From assembly GCA_034429695.1 (NCBI GenBank), contig DAOUGC010000101.1, forward strand, positions 1-16,180: DNA of 16,180 nucleotides, given 5' to 3'. Position numbers and translations under genes: made by a program. Below are positions 1-5,298 of this stretch, piece by piece. Under the pieces are notes generated by a model, which worked only from the letters and a program-made list of their open reading frames with translations, was not told where the DNA came from and ran no database searches. The DNA is from DAOUGC01 sp034429695 (GTDB lineage Bacteria > Chloroflexota > Anaerolineae > Anaerolineales > Anaerolineaceae). How positions within the stretch are numbered: position 1 is the first letter of the stretch; the number at the start of each line of letters is the position of its first letter.

Positions 1-2
1 AG

Positions 3-1064
3 GACCTGGACGGTATTCTGGATGAATATTCACAGCCGGGAGCGGTCAAGGTTTTCCTGGTTTCACGCGTGCTGTCGGGCAATGCCCCTGCCAATGGTCA
101 TTCGTGGTTCCCTGCCATTGCCCTGGCCGACACCGACACGGTGGCGAACGGTATCTGGGATCACGTGCGCGTTGTGTATGCCTCGCTTGCCAGCAACCTG
201 GTCAGCGGTGATCTCAATTCAAAGGGCGATATTTTTGGGTATGAGCTTGACCCAACCAGTGAAGCGGAATCGATCCATTTGCTATCCACCACCATAACAG
301 GCGAACAGACCAATCAGCACTCGTCAGCGCCTTCTTTATCGGGTGATGGGCGTGCGATCACGTTTACATCCTACGCCACCAACCTGGTGCTGGGCGATGA
401 CAACTACAATTGCCGGCTGTTCGTTGGTGGTGAGAATCTCAGCAACTGCCCGGATGTGTTCATGCGTGATGTGCGCAACCTGAGCACGCCGGGGCCTGTA
501 TGGCGCGTCTCGCTCAACACCTACGGTGAGCAGGCACGCGGGCCGTCGGCGCAATCGGCGCTCAACGGTTGGGGGCAGTTTATTGCCTTCTGGACCGAAA
601 CCGATCTGGTGCATGCGGAAGCCGAAGGCGCAAAACTGCCAGCCCCCATCATCGTCAAACGTGACGAAGGTACCATGCCGGGCAACCCCAGCGTCCAACC
701 TTCGGCGGGGTACTTCTATGGCTGGATCAATGAACCCACCCGCCTGACCTTCACGGTCAGTTTTATCGGGCCCATCACCGTCAACGGTGTGTCCGTGAGT
801 GACTTTGACAGCGCTCACGCGGGGCAATCAGCTTACTTTAACCTGGTGACCGATGAGTGCAGTGGTTATCAGTGGACCGAAGCCGGGGGGCCTCCGGGTG
901 GGGATATGGATTGCAATCTTGTGATCGAATACACGCAACCGGACCGTTCAGAAAAGCTGGCGCGGCTGGTGTTGAATACGGAAATGGAAGGCCGGGCGCG
1001 CACCGTGTATGTGCTGCTGCGCGGCATCCCCAATACGCGTTACTTCCCGTTGATTTCGCCCTAA
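3..1064 (+). CDS. Secreted PD40/TolB-like beta-propeller protein with C-terminal ASH-like domain (5'-truncated)
   Basis: The reading frame is open to the left edge of the window, so the true start lies outside and only the last ~353 residues are visible. The sequence repeats the pattern 'YASLASNLVSGD..SKGDIFGYEL' and 'SLSGDGRAITFTSYATNLVLGDD....DVFMRD', typical of PD40/TolB-type propeller blades in secreted Chloroflexota proteins. The C-terminal ~100 residues contain 'NLVTDECSG', 'DCNLVIEY' and 'ARLVLNT', which resemble the ASPM-SPD2-Hydin (ASH) immunoglobulin-like fold of cell-surface proteins. Two Cys pairs (one in a blade insertion, one in the ASH-like domain) could form disulfides, consistent with export. 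The protein ends in 'TRYFPLISP'. No catalytic motif is visible, so a surface binding or structural role is an inference. It converges on rdgB with a 4-bp overlap of stop codons. Family assignment is fairly good; function is unknown. Confidence 0.75.
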   Translation, partial: DLDGILDEYSQPGAVKVFLVSRVLSGNAPANGHSWFPAIALADTDTVANGIWDHVRVVYASLASNLVSGDLNSKGDIFGYELDPTSEAESIHLLSTTITGEQTNQHSSAPSLSGDGRAITFTSYATNLVLGDDNYNCRLFVGGENLSNCPDVFMRDVRNLSTPGPVWRVSLNTYGEQARGPSAQSALNGWGQFIAFWTETDLVHAEAEGAKLPAPIIVKRDEGTMPGNPSVQPSAGYFYGWINEPTRLTFTVSFIGPITVNGVSVSDFDSAHAGQSAYFNLVTDECSGYQWTEAGGPPGGDMDCNLVIEYTQPDRSEKLARLVLNTEMEGRARTVYVLLRGIPNTRYFPLISP

Positions 1065-1696
1065 CCGAACAGCAACCGGTTAAGTTGATCAGCCGCCGCC
1101 TGTACCGCCCGTCCCCGGTGCGACAGGCGGTTTTTTTCGTCCATGCTCAATTGCGCCATGGTGCGGCCCAGTTCTGTCAGCAGAAAAATGGGATCATAAC
1201 CAAACCCGTTCGAGCCGCGCTCATCCGGGATGATCTCACCTGGGCAGTTGCCTTCGGCGAAATAAACCTGCCCGAGCGGGGAATCTGGCACAGAAATGGC
1301 AACCGTACAATGGAAGTGAGCACTCCACGGTCTGGGGTGAGGCAGCAGATTCTTTAACAGGTGCGCGCGGCGGTCGGCATCTGAGCCGTGTTGCAGCCCG
1401 CCGTAACGGTGGGAATGCACCCCCGGCGCGCCGCCCAGTGCGTCCACCTCCAGACCGGAATCATCCGCCAGGGTGGGCATGGGCTGCCCGGCGGCGCTTG
1501 CGGCAGCACAAAACGCGGCGGTTTTTTTGGCGGCATTGCCGGCATAGTCACCGGCATCCTCCACCACATCCAGATGGATGCCCAGGTCGGCGGGCAGTAA
1601 CAGATCGATGCCGGTGAGGAGTGGAATGGCGGCAAACAGCGCCTGCAGCTCGGAACGTTTTCCGGGGTTGTTGGTGGCGATCAGCAGGGAGGGCAT
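1061..1696 (-). CDS. rdgB: RdgB/Ham1 family dITP/XTP pyrophosphatase
   Basis: The 211-aa product is full length for the family. It hydrolyses non-canonical purine nucleoside triphosphates (dITP, XTP) to monophosphate and pyrophosphate in the cytoplasm, keeping deaminated purines out of DNA and RNA. Visible signatures are the N-terminal 'LLIATNNPGKRSEL' (TxNxxK triphosphate-binding motif), the central 'LADDSGLEVDALGGAPGVHS' with the metal-binding Asp residues near 78-79, and the C-terminal 'SNGFGYDPIF' and 'KNRLSHRGRAV' motifs. The ATG start is preceded by a plausible ribosome-binding site, GGAG, 6 nt upstream. The gene diverges from the DUF177 gene across a 92-bp AT-rich gap and its last codons overlap the stop of the convergent propeller gene. 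Its 3' coding part also contains the terminator of that opposing gene. The family call is secure. Confidence 0.95.
   Translation of the reverse strand: MPSLLIATNNPGKRSELQALFAAIPLLTGIDLLLPADLGIHLDVVEDAGDYAGNAAKKTAAFCAAASAAGQPMPTLADDSGLEVDALGGAPGVHSHRYGGLQHGSDADRRAHLLKNLLPHPRPWSAHFHCTVAISVPDSPLGQVYFAEGNCPGEIIPDERGSNGFGYDPIFLLTELGRTMAQLSMDEKNRLSHRGRAVQAAADQLNRLLFG
1096..1137 (+). terminator. Rho-independent terminator of the propeller gene, inside rdgB
   Basis: CCGCCTGT (1096-1103) pairs perfectly with ACAGGCGG (1123-1130). An inner ACCG/CGGT pair (1104-1107 / 1116-1119) extends the stem. Seven T residues follow directly at 1131-1137. It lies 32 nt after the stop codon of the plus-strand gene, and on the other strand it is coding sequence for the conserved 'NRLSHRGRAVQA' end of RdgB. 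Confidence 0.85.
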
Positions 1697-1732
1697 GTGG
1701 TCTCCAATATTTATGATAAAAATAATAAAAAG

Positions 1733-1761
1733 TTGACTTCGTATAATCGTTATGTTATACT
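1733..1761 (+). promoter_or_regulatory. Sigma-70 promoter for the DUF177 gene
   Basis: TTGACT (1733-1738) and TATACT (1756-1761) are separated by exactly 17 bp, close to the bacterial sigma-70 consensus. The predicted start of transcription is near 1768, giving a 5' leader of about 20 nt before the TTG start at 1789. No convincing Shine-Dalgarno sequence is seen in that leader. Confidence 0.75.
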
Positions 1762-1788
1762 GACTGTGTTCTAATTATATTCCATTCA

Positions 1789-2280
1789 TTGAACGATTAT
1801 CCAGTGTATTCACCCCGCCATCCTTTTCGCCTCAACGTGGGCTTTTTGCTCAACTCATCGGTTGGAACCAGCCGTGAGTTTGCGTTTGAATATCCCTTTG
1901 TTCATCTTGAAGATCTGGATGTAAAAGACATCACCGGCCTTGCCAAGGTCACGCGTACCCCACAGGGACTGCTGGTGGAGGCTGCCTTCTCCGGCAAGGT
2001 GCAGGATATAGAGTGTGTGCGTTGTTTGCAACCATCCGAACAGGCGCTTCGCGCTGAGTTTCAGGAACTGTACGCTTTTCGCAACAAGCCAATTTCTGAT
2101 ACCGACCTGATGGTTCCTGAGGACATGAATATTGACCTCGAGCCATTGGTGCGTGAATATCTGTTGCTGGAAGTACCCATCAGCCCGGTATGCAAACCGG
2201 ACTGCAAAGGGTTGTGTATTGTGTGCGGAGCAGACTTAAACAAGGGAAATTGCGAGCATTCAGAGAACCACGAAGCTTGA
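1789..2280 (+). CDS. DUF177 (YceD-like) protein, putative large-subunit rRNA accumulation factor
   Basis: The 163-aa product has the DUF177 layout: an N-terminal 'HPFRLNVGFLLN..VG.SREF.FEYP', a middle 'VRCLQPSEQALRAEFQELY', acidic 'MNIDLEPLVREYLLLEVPISPVC', and a Cys-rich tail 'CKPDCKGLCIVCGADLN..NC' that may bind metal. YceD-family proteins are linked to 23S rRNA accumulation and ribosome assembly and normally sit directly before rpmF (L32). Here rpmF is missing and the primary sigma factor gene comes next. The chosen start is a TTG, because the conserved 'RLNVGFLL' begins about 14 residues later, no ATG or GTG fits, and a strong promoter lies just upstream. No good ribosome-binding site precedes it, so the exact start is uncertain. 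The family call is firm. Confidence 0.85.
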   Translation: MNDYPVYSPRHPFRLNVGFLLNSSVGTSREFAFEYPFVHLEDLDVKDITGLAKVTRTPQGLLVEAAFSGKVQDIECVRCLQPSEQALRAEFQELYAFRNKPISDTDLMVPEDMNIDLEPLVREYLLLEVPISPVCKPDCKGLCIVCGADLNKGNCEHSENHEA

Positions 2281-2302
2281 GCGCGCTGAACGCGCGCTGA
2301 AC
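2281..2302. repeat. Two tandem copies of an 11-bp GC-rich unit
   Basis: GCGCGCTGAAC occurs twice in direct tandem immediately after the TGA stop of the DUF177 gene. It is probably replication slippage. No function is visible. Confidence 0.6.
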
Positions 2303-2351
2303 GCGATTGTTTCCCTCACAAGCCTGCCCACGAGAGGCAGAGGTAAAGTTT

Positions 2352-2393
2352 ATGCACGAGCTGATGCCGCATCTGACGAAGCCTGATTGCTGA
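2352..2393 (+). CDS. Possible 13-codon leader peptide upstream of the sigma factor gene
   Basis: An ATG at 2352, preceded by AGAGG with 8 nt spacing, opens MHELMPHLTKPDC and stops at TGA 2391-2393. The stop lies 16 nt before the TTG start of the sigma gene and just upstream of its strong ribosome-binding site. Translation of this peptide could therefore couple to, or tune, sigma synthesis. So short an ORF can occur by chance and no attenuator structure is evident, so this is a weak candidate only. Confidence 0.2.
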   Translation: MHELMPHLTKPDC

Positions 2394-2409
2394 AAACGAG
2401 GAGGGAAAA

Positions 2410-3585
2410 TTGGCAAACCCAGGTAGGCACAAAAAAAGCTCCGGAATTCTGACCATGCTGCTCGAGAAGGCCGACGTGCAGGGGTATCTCACCACGGATG
2501 ATCTGATCGAGGTCTATCCAGATGCCAGCAAGGATGCCGAACGCCTGGAAGCCATTATGACCGCCCTGCGCCGGCGTGGGGTGGACATCCTGGATCAGGA
2601 CGACGATGACGGCGCGGATTATGATCAACCTGCCAGTGACCTGAACCCTTATGCAGATCTGACCCCCATCTCAAGTGATGACACCATTGGCCTGTACCTT
2701 AAGGAAATGGCTCGGGTGGCGCTGCTCGGCGTTGAGGAGGAGGTTCACCTGGCGCAGCGTATTGAGTGTGGACGGGCGGCGCGCCAGAAGCTGAACAAGA
2801 TGAACGGGCGCTGCTCTGAACGTCTGCGCGCTGAGCTGGAAGGTCAGGAGCAGGACGGGCAGCAGGCCCGCGAGCATTTAATCAAAGCCAATACCCGTCT
2901 GGTGGTCAGCATCGCCAAACGCTACATGGGGCGCGGGGTTCCCTTCCTCGATCTCATTCAGGAAGGCAACCTGGGATTGATGAAGGCGGTGGAGAAATAC
3001 GAATACCAGCGCGGTTTCCGTTTTTCCACTTATGCCACCTGGTGGATCCGCCAGACGATCACGCGCGCCATTGCCGATCAGGGCCGCACCATTCGCGTGC
3101 CGGTGCATATGGTGGACCGCATCCGCCAGTTGTACAAGACCTCGCACGAGATGGAGCAGGTGCTGGGGCGTGCGCCGACCATCGAGGAGCTGGCTGAACG
3201 CATTGGTGTGCCGGCTGGCAAGGTGGACTGGATGCTGCGTGTATCCTGGCTGCCGCTCTCGCTGGAAAGCCCGATCAATGAGGATGAGGACGACGCCGAA
3301 CTGGGTATGTTCGTTGAGGACGATGTCACCCCAACGCCGATCCAGAGTGCTTACACCAAACTGCTGAGTGACAAGATCGAAGAGGTGCTGGATACCCTGC
3401 CCCCTCGTGAGGCGCGCATCTTGCGCCTGCGTTTTGGCTTGGAAAATGGCCGCAGCTATACGCTGGAAGAGGTGGGGCAAAAGTTTGGGTTGACCCGTGA
3501 GCGCATCCGGCAAATTGAGAGTAAGGCGCTGCGCCGCCTGCGCCATCCGAGACGTTCGCGACAGCTTCGGGATTACATTACCTAG
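2410..3585 (+). CDS. rpoD: Primary RNA polymerase sigma factor (RpoD/SigA)
   Basis: The 391-aa product is a group 1 sigma-70 factor, which gives RNA polymerase promoter recognition for housekeeping genes. In order it shows a short region 1.1-like domain ('YLTTDDLIEVYPDA..', ~20-55), region 1.2 ('LYLKEMARVALLGVEEEVHLA', ~94-116), the region 2 core ('ANTRLVVSIAKRYMGRG', 'FLDLIQEGNLGLMKAVEKY', 'FSTYATWWIRQTITRAI'), region 3 ('RIRQLYKTSHEMEQVLGRAPT..ELA'), the acidic 3.2 linker ending 'DDVTPTP', and region 4 with 'LTRERIRQIESKALRRLRHP'. The non-conserved insert between regions 1.2 and 2 is short, as in Gram-positive SigA. The TTG start is supported by a strong GAGGAGGG ribosome-binding site at 2398-2405. 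It follows the DUF177 gene by 129 bp with no separate promoter recognised. Its 3' end is duplicated directly downstream (3594-3649). Confidence 0.97.
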   Translation: MANPGRHKKSSGILTMLLEKADVQGYLTTDDLIEVYPDASKDAERLEAIMTALRRRGVDILDQDDDDGADYDQPASDLNPYADLTPISSDDTIGLYLKEMARVALLGVEEEVHLAQRIECGRAARQKLNKMNGRCSERLRAELEGQEQDGQQAREHLIKANTRLVVSIAKRYMGRGVPFLDLIQEGNLGLMKAVEKYEYQRGFRFSTYATWWIRQTITRAIADQGRTIRVPVHMVDRIRQLYKTSHEMEQVLGRAPTIEELAERIGVPAGKVDWMLRVSWLPLSLESPINEDEDDAELGMFVEDDVTPTPIQSAYTKLLSDKIEEVLDTLPPREARILRLRFGLENGRSYTLEEVGQKFGLTRERIRQIESKALRRLRHPRRSRQLRDYIT

Positions 3586-3649
3586 GGGCGGCGTGCGCCG
3601 CTTACGCCATCCCAGACGTTCGCGACAGCTTCGGGATTACATTACCTAG
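3530..3649 (+). repeat. Direct duplication of the sigma-gene 3' end (56 bp, period 64)
   Basis: The last 56 bases of the sigma gene (3530-3585) recur at 3594-3649 with 3 mismatches and a 7-8 bp spacer. The similarity ends exactly at the TAG stop codon. In the sigma reading frame the mismatches are CTG to TTA (both Leu) and CCG to CCC (Pro), so copy 2 still spells 'RRLRHPRRSRQLRDYIT' plus stop. Copy 2 has no coding sequence in front of it and is a fragment. This pattern fits a displaced original 3' end, as left by an integration or recombination event, better than recent slippage. Confidence 0.85.
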
Positions 3650-3709
3650 TATCATATTAAAGTAGAACACGAAACGCTTTTTGTAGTTTTTTAACCTGAT
3701 CAGGTCTTT

Positions 3710-3897
3710 AACACGAATGACACGAAGGAACGAACGACACGGACGTTTTTCGTAGGGCGGCTTGGTGTTCTTCCAAGCCGCCGATCACGAATGGTATGAA
3801 TGAGAAAAAATCGTGAATTTCGTCCCATCGTGTAATTCGTGTTAAGTTCATCGGGGGTGAAAAGCAAACACGAATCACACGAACGGACGAACGACAC
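3710..3897. repeat. Pair of 31-bp CACGAA-rich repeats with a partial inverted copy
   Basis: The units at 3710-3740 and 3867-3897 both begin AACACGAAT and end ACGAACGACAC, matching at 28 of 31 positions. Between them, 3824-3843 (ending ATTCGTGTT) is an inverted copy of the first 20 bases, with 17 of 20 matching. The set brackets a GTAGGG-type hairpin, giving a composite repeat block between the sigma gene and the first lipoprotein gene. Confidence 0.75.
3752..3782. repeat. REP-like GTAGGG hairpin, variant stem
   Basis: GTAGGG opens the unit. GGCGGCTTGG (3756-3765) pairs perfectly with CCAAGCCGCC (3773-3782) around a 7-nt loop. The unit is homologous to the hairpin at 7086-7117: the loop (TGTTCTT against TGTACTTT) and flank are alike, and the three stem positions that differ are all compensated on the other arm. 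Confidence 0.75.
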
Positions 3898-3924
3898 AAA
3901 TGGAACGCGAAACGCCATGGTGAT

Positions 3925-4001
3925 AAAAAACACCCCCTCCGTCCCCGAATGGCGTTCAGCGACACCTCCCAAAGCGAAAAAAACACCGCTGGGGGAGGGG
4001 G
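3925..4001. repeat. Palindromic element, family ACCCCCTCC...GGGGGAGG, copy 1
   Basis: The element starts AAAAAACACCCCCTCCG and ends CTGGGGGAGGGGG, with GAATGGCGTTCAG and ACACCTCCCAAAGCG inside. Its outer arms are complementary (CCCCCTCC with GGAGGGGG). Copy 2 at 7235-7347 begins with the same ~16 bases and has the same internal order, so both derive from one dispersed family. It encodes nothing convincing. Confidence 0.75.
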
Positions 4002-4076
4002 AACGCGATCCAGCCTTCGTGACATCCCTTCAAGGGAAAACGCAGCACGGTTATCCCCACCTAACGAAATGTATAC

Positions 4077-4106
4077 TTGACATTACCGTTCGGTTTGTGA
4101 TTTAAT
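4077..4106 (+). promoter_or_regulatory. Sigma-70 promoter for the stand-alone-domain lipoprotein
   Basis: A consensus TTGACA at 4077-4082 is followed after 18 bp by TTTAAT at 4101-4106. An overlapping alternative -10, TAATAC at 4103-4108, has a longer 20-bp spacing. Transcription would begin near 4113, giving a 5' leader of about 115 nt in which no recognisable riboswitch fold was seen. Confidence 0.6.
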
Positions 4107-4226
4107 ACTTTTTAGGCGCTTCAGTCACAAGGTCAAGTACCAATCTTCGCATGTCACACTCGTTGATGGGGGAAATTTCACAACGGATGGCGGAACCATT
4201 TTCTAAGGAAGAAAGGAAGGATGGAC

Positions 4227-4991
4227 ATGAAACGAGCGGTGTTTATTCCATTAATCGTCTTGCTGCTGGCCAGTATGGCGTGCAGCGCAGGCAGCGTTTT
4301 GCCGTTCAACGGGGATGATGAAGAAGTCCGCCCCACGAGTCCCTTTGAAGTCACCGAAGAACCTGCCACCCCCACTCCTGAGGGCGATGAAGTGCGCGAG
4401 GCGTACGACGATTTTTCAGTGATGAATGATGTGTGGGGTGATACCTTCACCGTGACCACCCAGGCACAGAAGAATGATGAGTCCAGCCAGATCCACTTTG
4501 AGGATGGACGCATGCAGTTCCAGTTCCTGGCAAATGAAACATATGCTTACAAGTTTTATAACGACCCAATCGGTCCGGACGCCGTGTTGGAAGTGTTGTA
4601 CCAGGCTGGCGGTGCGCTGCAAAATGGCATCGCCCTGGTTTGCCGGGTAAACGAGGATCGCACCGCATGGTACGAGTTCCGCGTGACCTCGAACAGCCTG
4701 TACTATATCTTCCGTTACGATGCCGCTCGCAAGGCGGATTCGGGCAAGAACCCATACATCCTGCTGGATAGTGGTGGTGTGGATATCGAAACCCTGTATC
4801 CCACCCGTGAAAATGTCTTCCGTGTCACCTGTGACGGCTCCAGCCTGAGCATGGGAACCAACGGCACCGAGATCGCCGCAGTACAGGATGGGACCCTTTC
4901 CGAAGGGGACTGGGTGGGCATTGGCGCCATGTCAACGGATCTGCTACCCGTCTCGGTTTATTTCGATTATTTCTCAGCCGAACGCCCGTAA
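4227..4991 (+). CDS. Lipoprotein carrying a stand-alone beta-sandwich-like domain shared with the neighbouring protease
   Basis: The 254-aa product begins with a lipoprotein signal peptide (KR, hydrophobic core, 'LLASMAC'; predicted lipidated Cys19). An acidic Pro/Thr-rich linker (~28-57) and one globular domain (~60-252) follow. That domain aligns with the C-terminal domain of the protease at 5299: 'GIALVCRV....WYEFRV', 'RYDAA.K...GKNPYILL' and 'WVGIGAMS' match 'GMSVLCRV..YGWYEFRI', 'RYDPSLKSQGKNPYVNLL' and 'YVGVGAMS'. Two Cys (139, 202) are kept in both and could form a disulfide. The fold resembles concanavalin-like/DUF1080-type domains, so glycan or polymer binding is possible but unproven. 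ATG 4227 is preferred to ATG 4221 because GGAAGG (4215-4220) is then 6 nt away and the start matches the paralogue 'MKRSLLIP'. It would act on the outer face of the membrane. Confidence 0.85.
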   Translation: MKRAVFIPLIVLLLASMACSAGSVLPFNGDDEEVRPTSPFEVTEEPATPTPEGDEVREAYDDFSVMNDVWGDTFTVTTQAQKNDESSQIHFEDGRMQFQFLANETYAYKFYNDPIGPDAVLEVLYQAGGALQNGIALVCRVNEDRTAWYEFRVTSNSLYYIFRYDAARKADSGKNPYILLDSGGVDIETLYPTRENVFRVTCDGSSLSMGTNGTEIAAVQDGTLSEGDWVGIGAMSTDLLPVSVYFDYFSAERP

Positions 4992-5024
4992 ACATGCGCG
5001 GCTGAAACGCCAACCGTAAGTTTG

Positions 5025-5061
5025 CCGCTCTGGGACTGTGCACCCCGGGGCGGTTTTCCTT
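5025..5061 (+). terminator. Rho-independent terminator after the first lipoprotein gene
   Basis: CCGCTCTGGG (5025-5034) pairs with CCCGGGGCGG (5044-5053), ten pairs including two G-U, around a 9-nt loop, followed by TTTTCCTT. It lies 33 nt after the stop codon and separates the first lipoprotein gene from the protease gene. Confidence 0.65.
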
Positions 5062-5171
5062 ATAATAAGGGCAGCATGGTTGCCATCTCCATTCTCTGGC
5101 ATCCATCGGGTGGGGAGGGGTTTCTCATTTTCAATTCACGATATTTTTATTGCACTTGAATCCCCTTTTTC

Positions 5172-5200
5172 TTGACGTACATTTTCTTTTTGATTATAGT
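5172..5200 (+). promoter_or_regulatory. Sigma-70 promoter for the HtrA-like lipoprotein gene
   Basis: TTGACG (5172-5177) and TATAGT (5195-5200) are separated by exactly 17 bp in an AT-rich stretch. Transcription should start near 5207, leaving a ~90-nt leader. Together with the terminator upstream it shows that the two related lipoprotein genes can be transcribed separately. Confidence 0.7.
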
Positions 5201-5298
5201 AATTTAAGATTGTTTTCCATTGTACGTTTAATCGGTAGCATCATACGTCTTTGTCGTAGCCCGGCTGTTATGCGTGGGTATTCCTGAGAGGAGAAAAA

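Larger units (their letters stand above)
3650..4076. other. Gene-free interval rich in repeats and palindromes
   Basis: No credible gene is seen here; the short open frames are composed of repeat sequence. The interval holds a 12-bp palindrome ACCTGATCAGGT (3694-3705), two 31-bp CACGAA-rich repeats with a partial inverted copy, one GTAGGG-type hairpin, and one large ACCCCCTCC...GGGGGAGG element. They are listed separately. No clear rho-independent terminator for the sigma gene was found; the palindrome has almost no loop and no T-run behind it. Confidence 0.7.

Noticed and set aside
2281..2409. A hidden or degenerate rpmF (L32) gene between DUF177 and the sigma gene
   Set aside because: The frames through this stretch are closed or encode no L32-like basic sequence or zinc-binding cysteines, and the gap is too short for a ~60-aa protein.
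2878..3546. 222-aa antisense open frame within the sigma gene
   Set aside because: The plus strand encodes a complete, highly conserved sigma factor; the antisense frame is a by-product of GC-rich codons.
3694..3705. ACCTGATCAGGT palindrome as the sigma-gene terminator
   Set aside because: It has no proper loop, only four pairs if a loop is allowed, and no T-run after it.
3710..3897. CRISPR-like array
   Set aside because: There are only two direct copies and one inverted copy with unequal spacing, no set of regular spacers and no cas genes.
3700..4105. Several ~90-105 aa open frames on both strands
   Set aside because: They run through dispersed repeats and palindromes, with low-complexity, unfamilial translations and no ribosome-binding site.
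4113..4226. Riboswitch or structured RNA in the 5' leader of the first lipoprotein gene
   Set aside because: No conserved riboswitch core or strong nested stems were visible, only a long leader.
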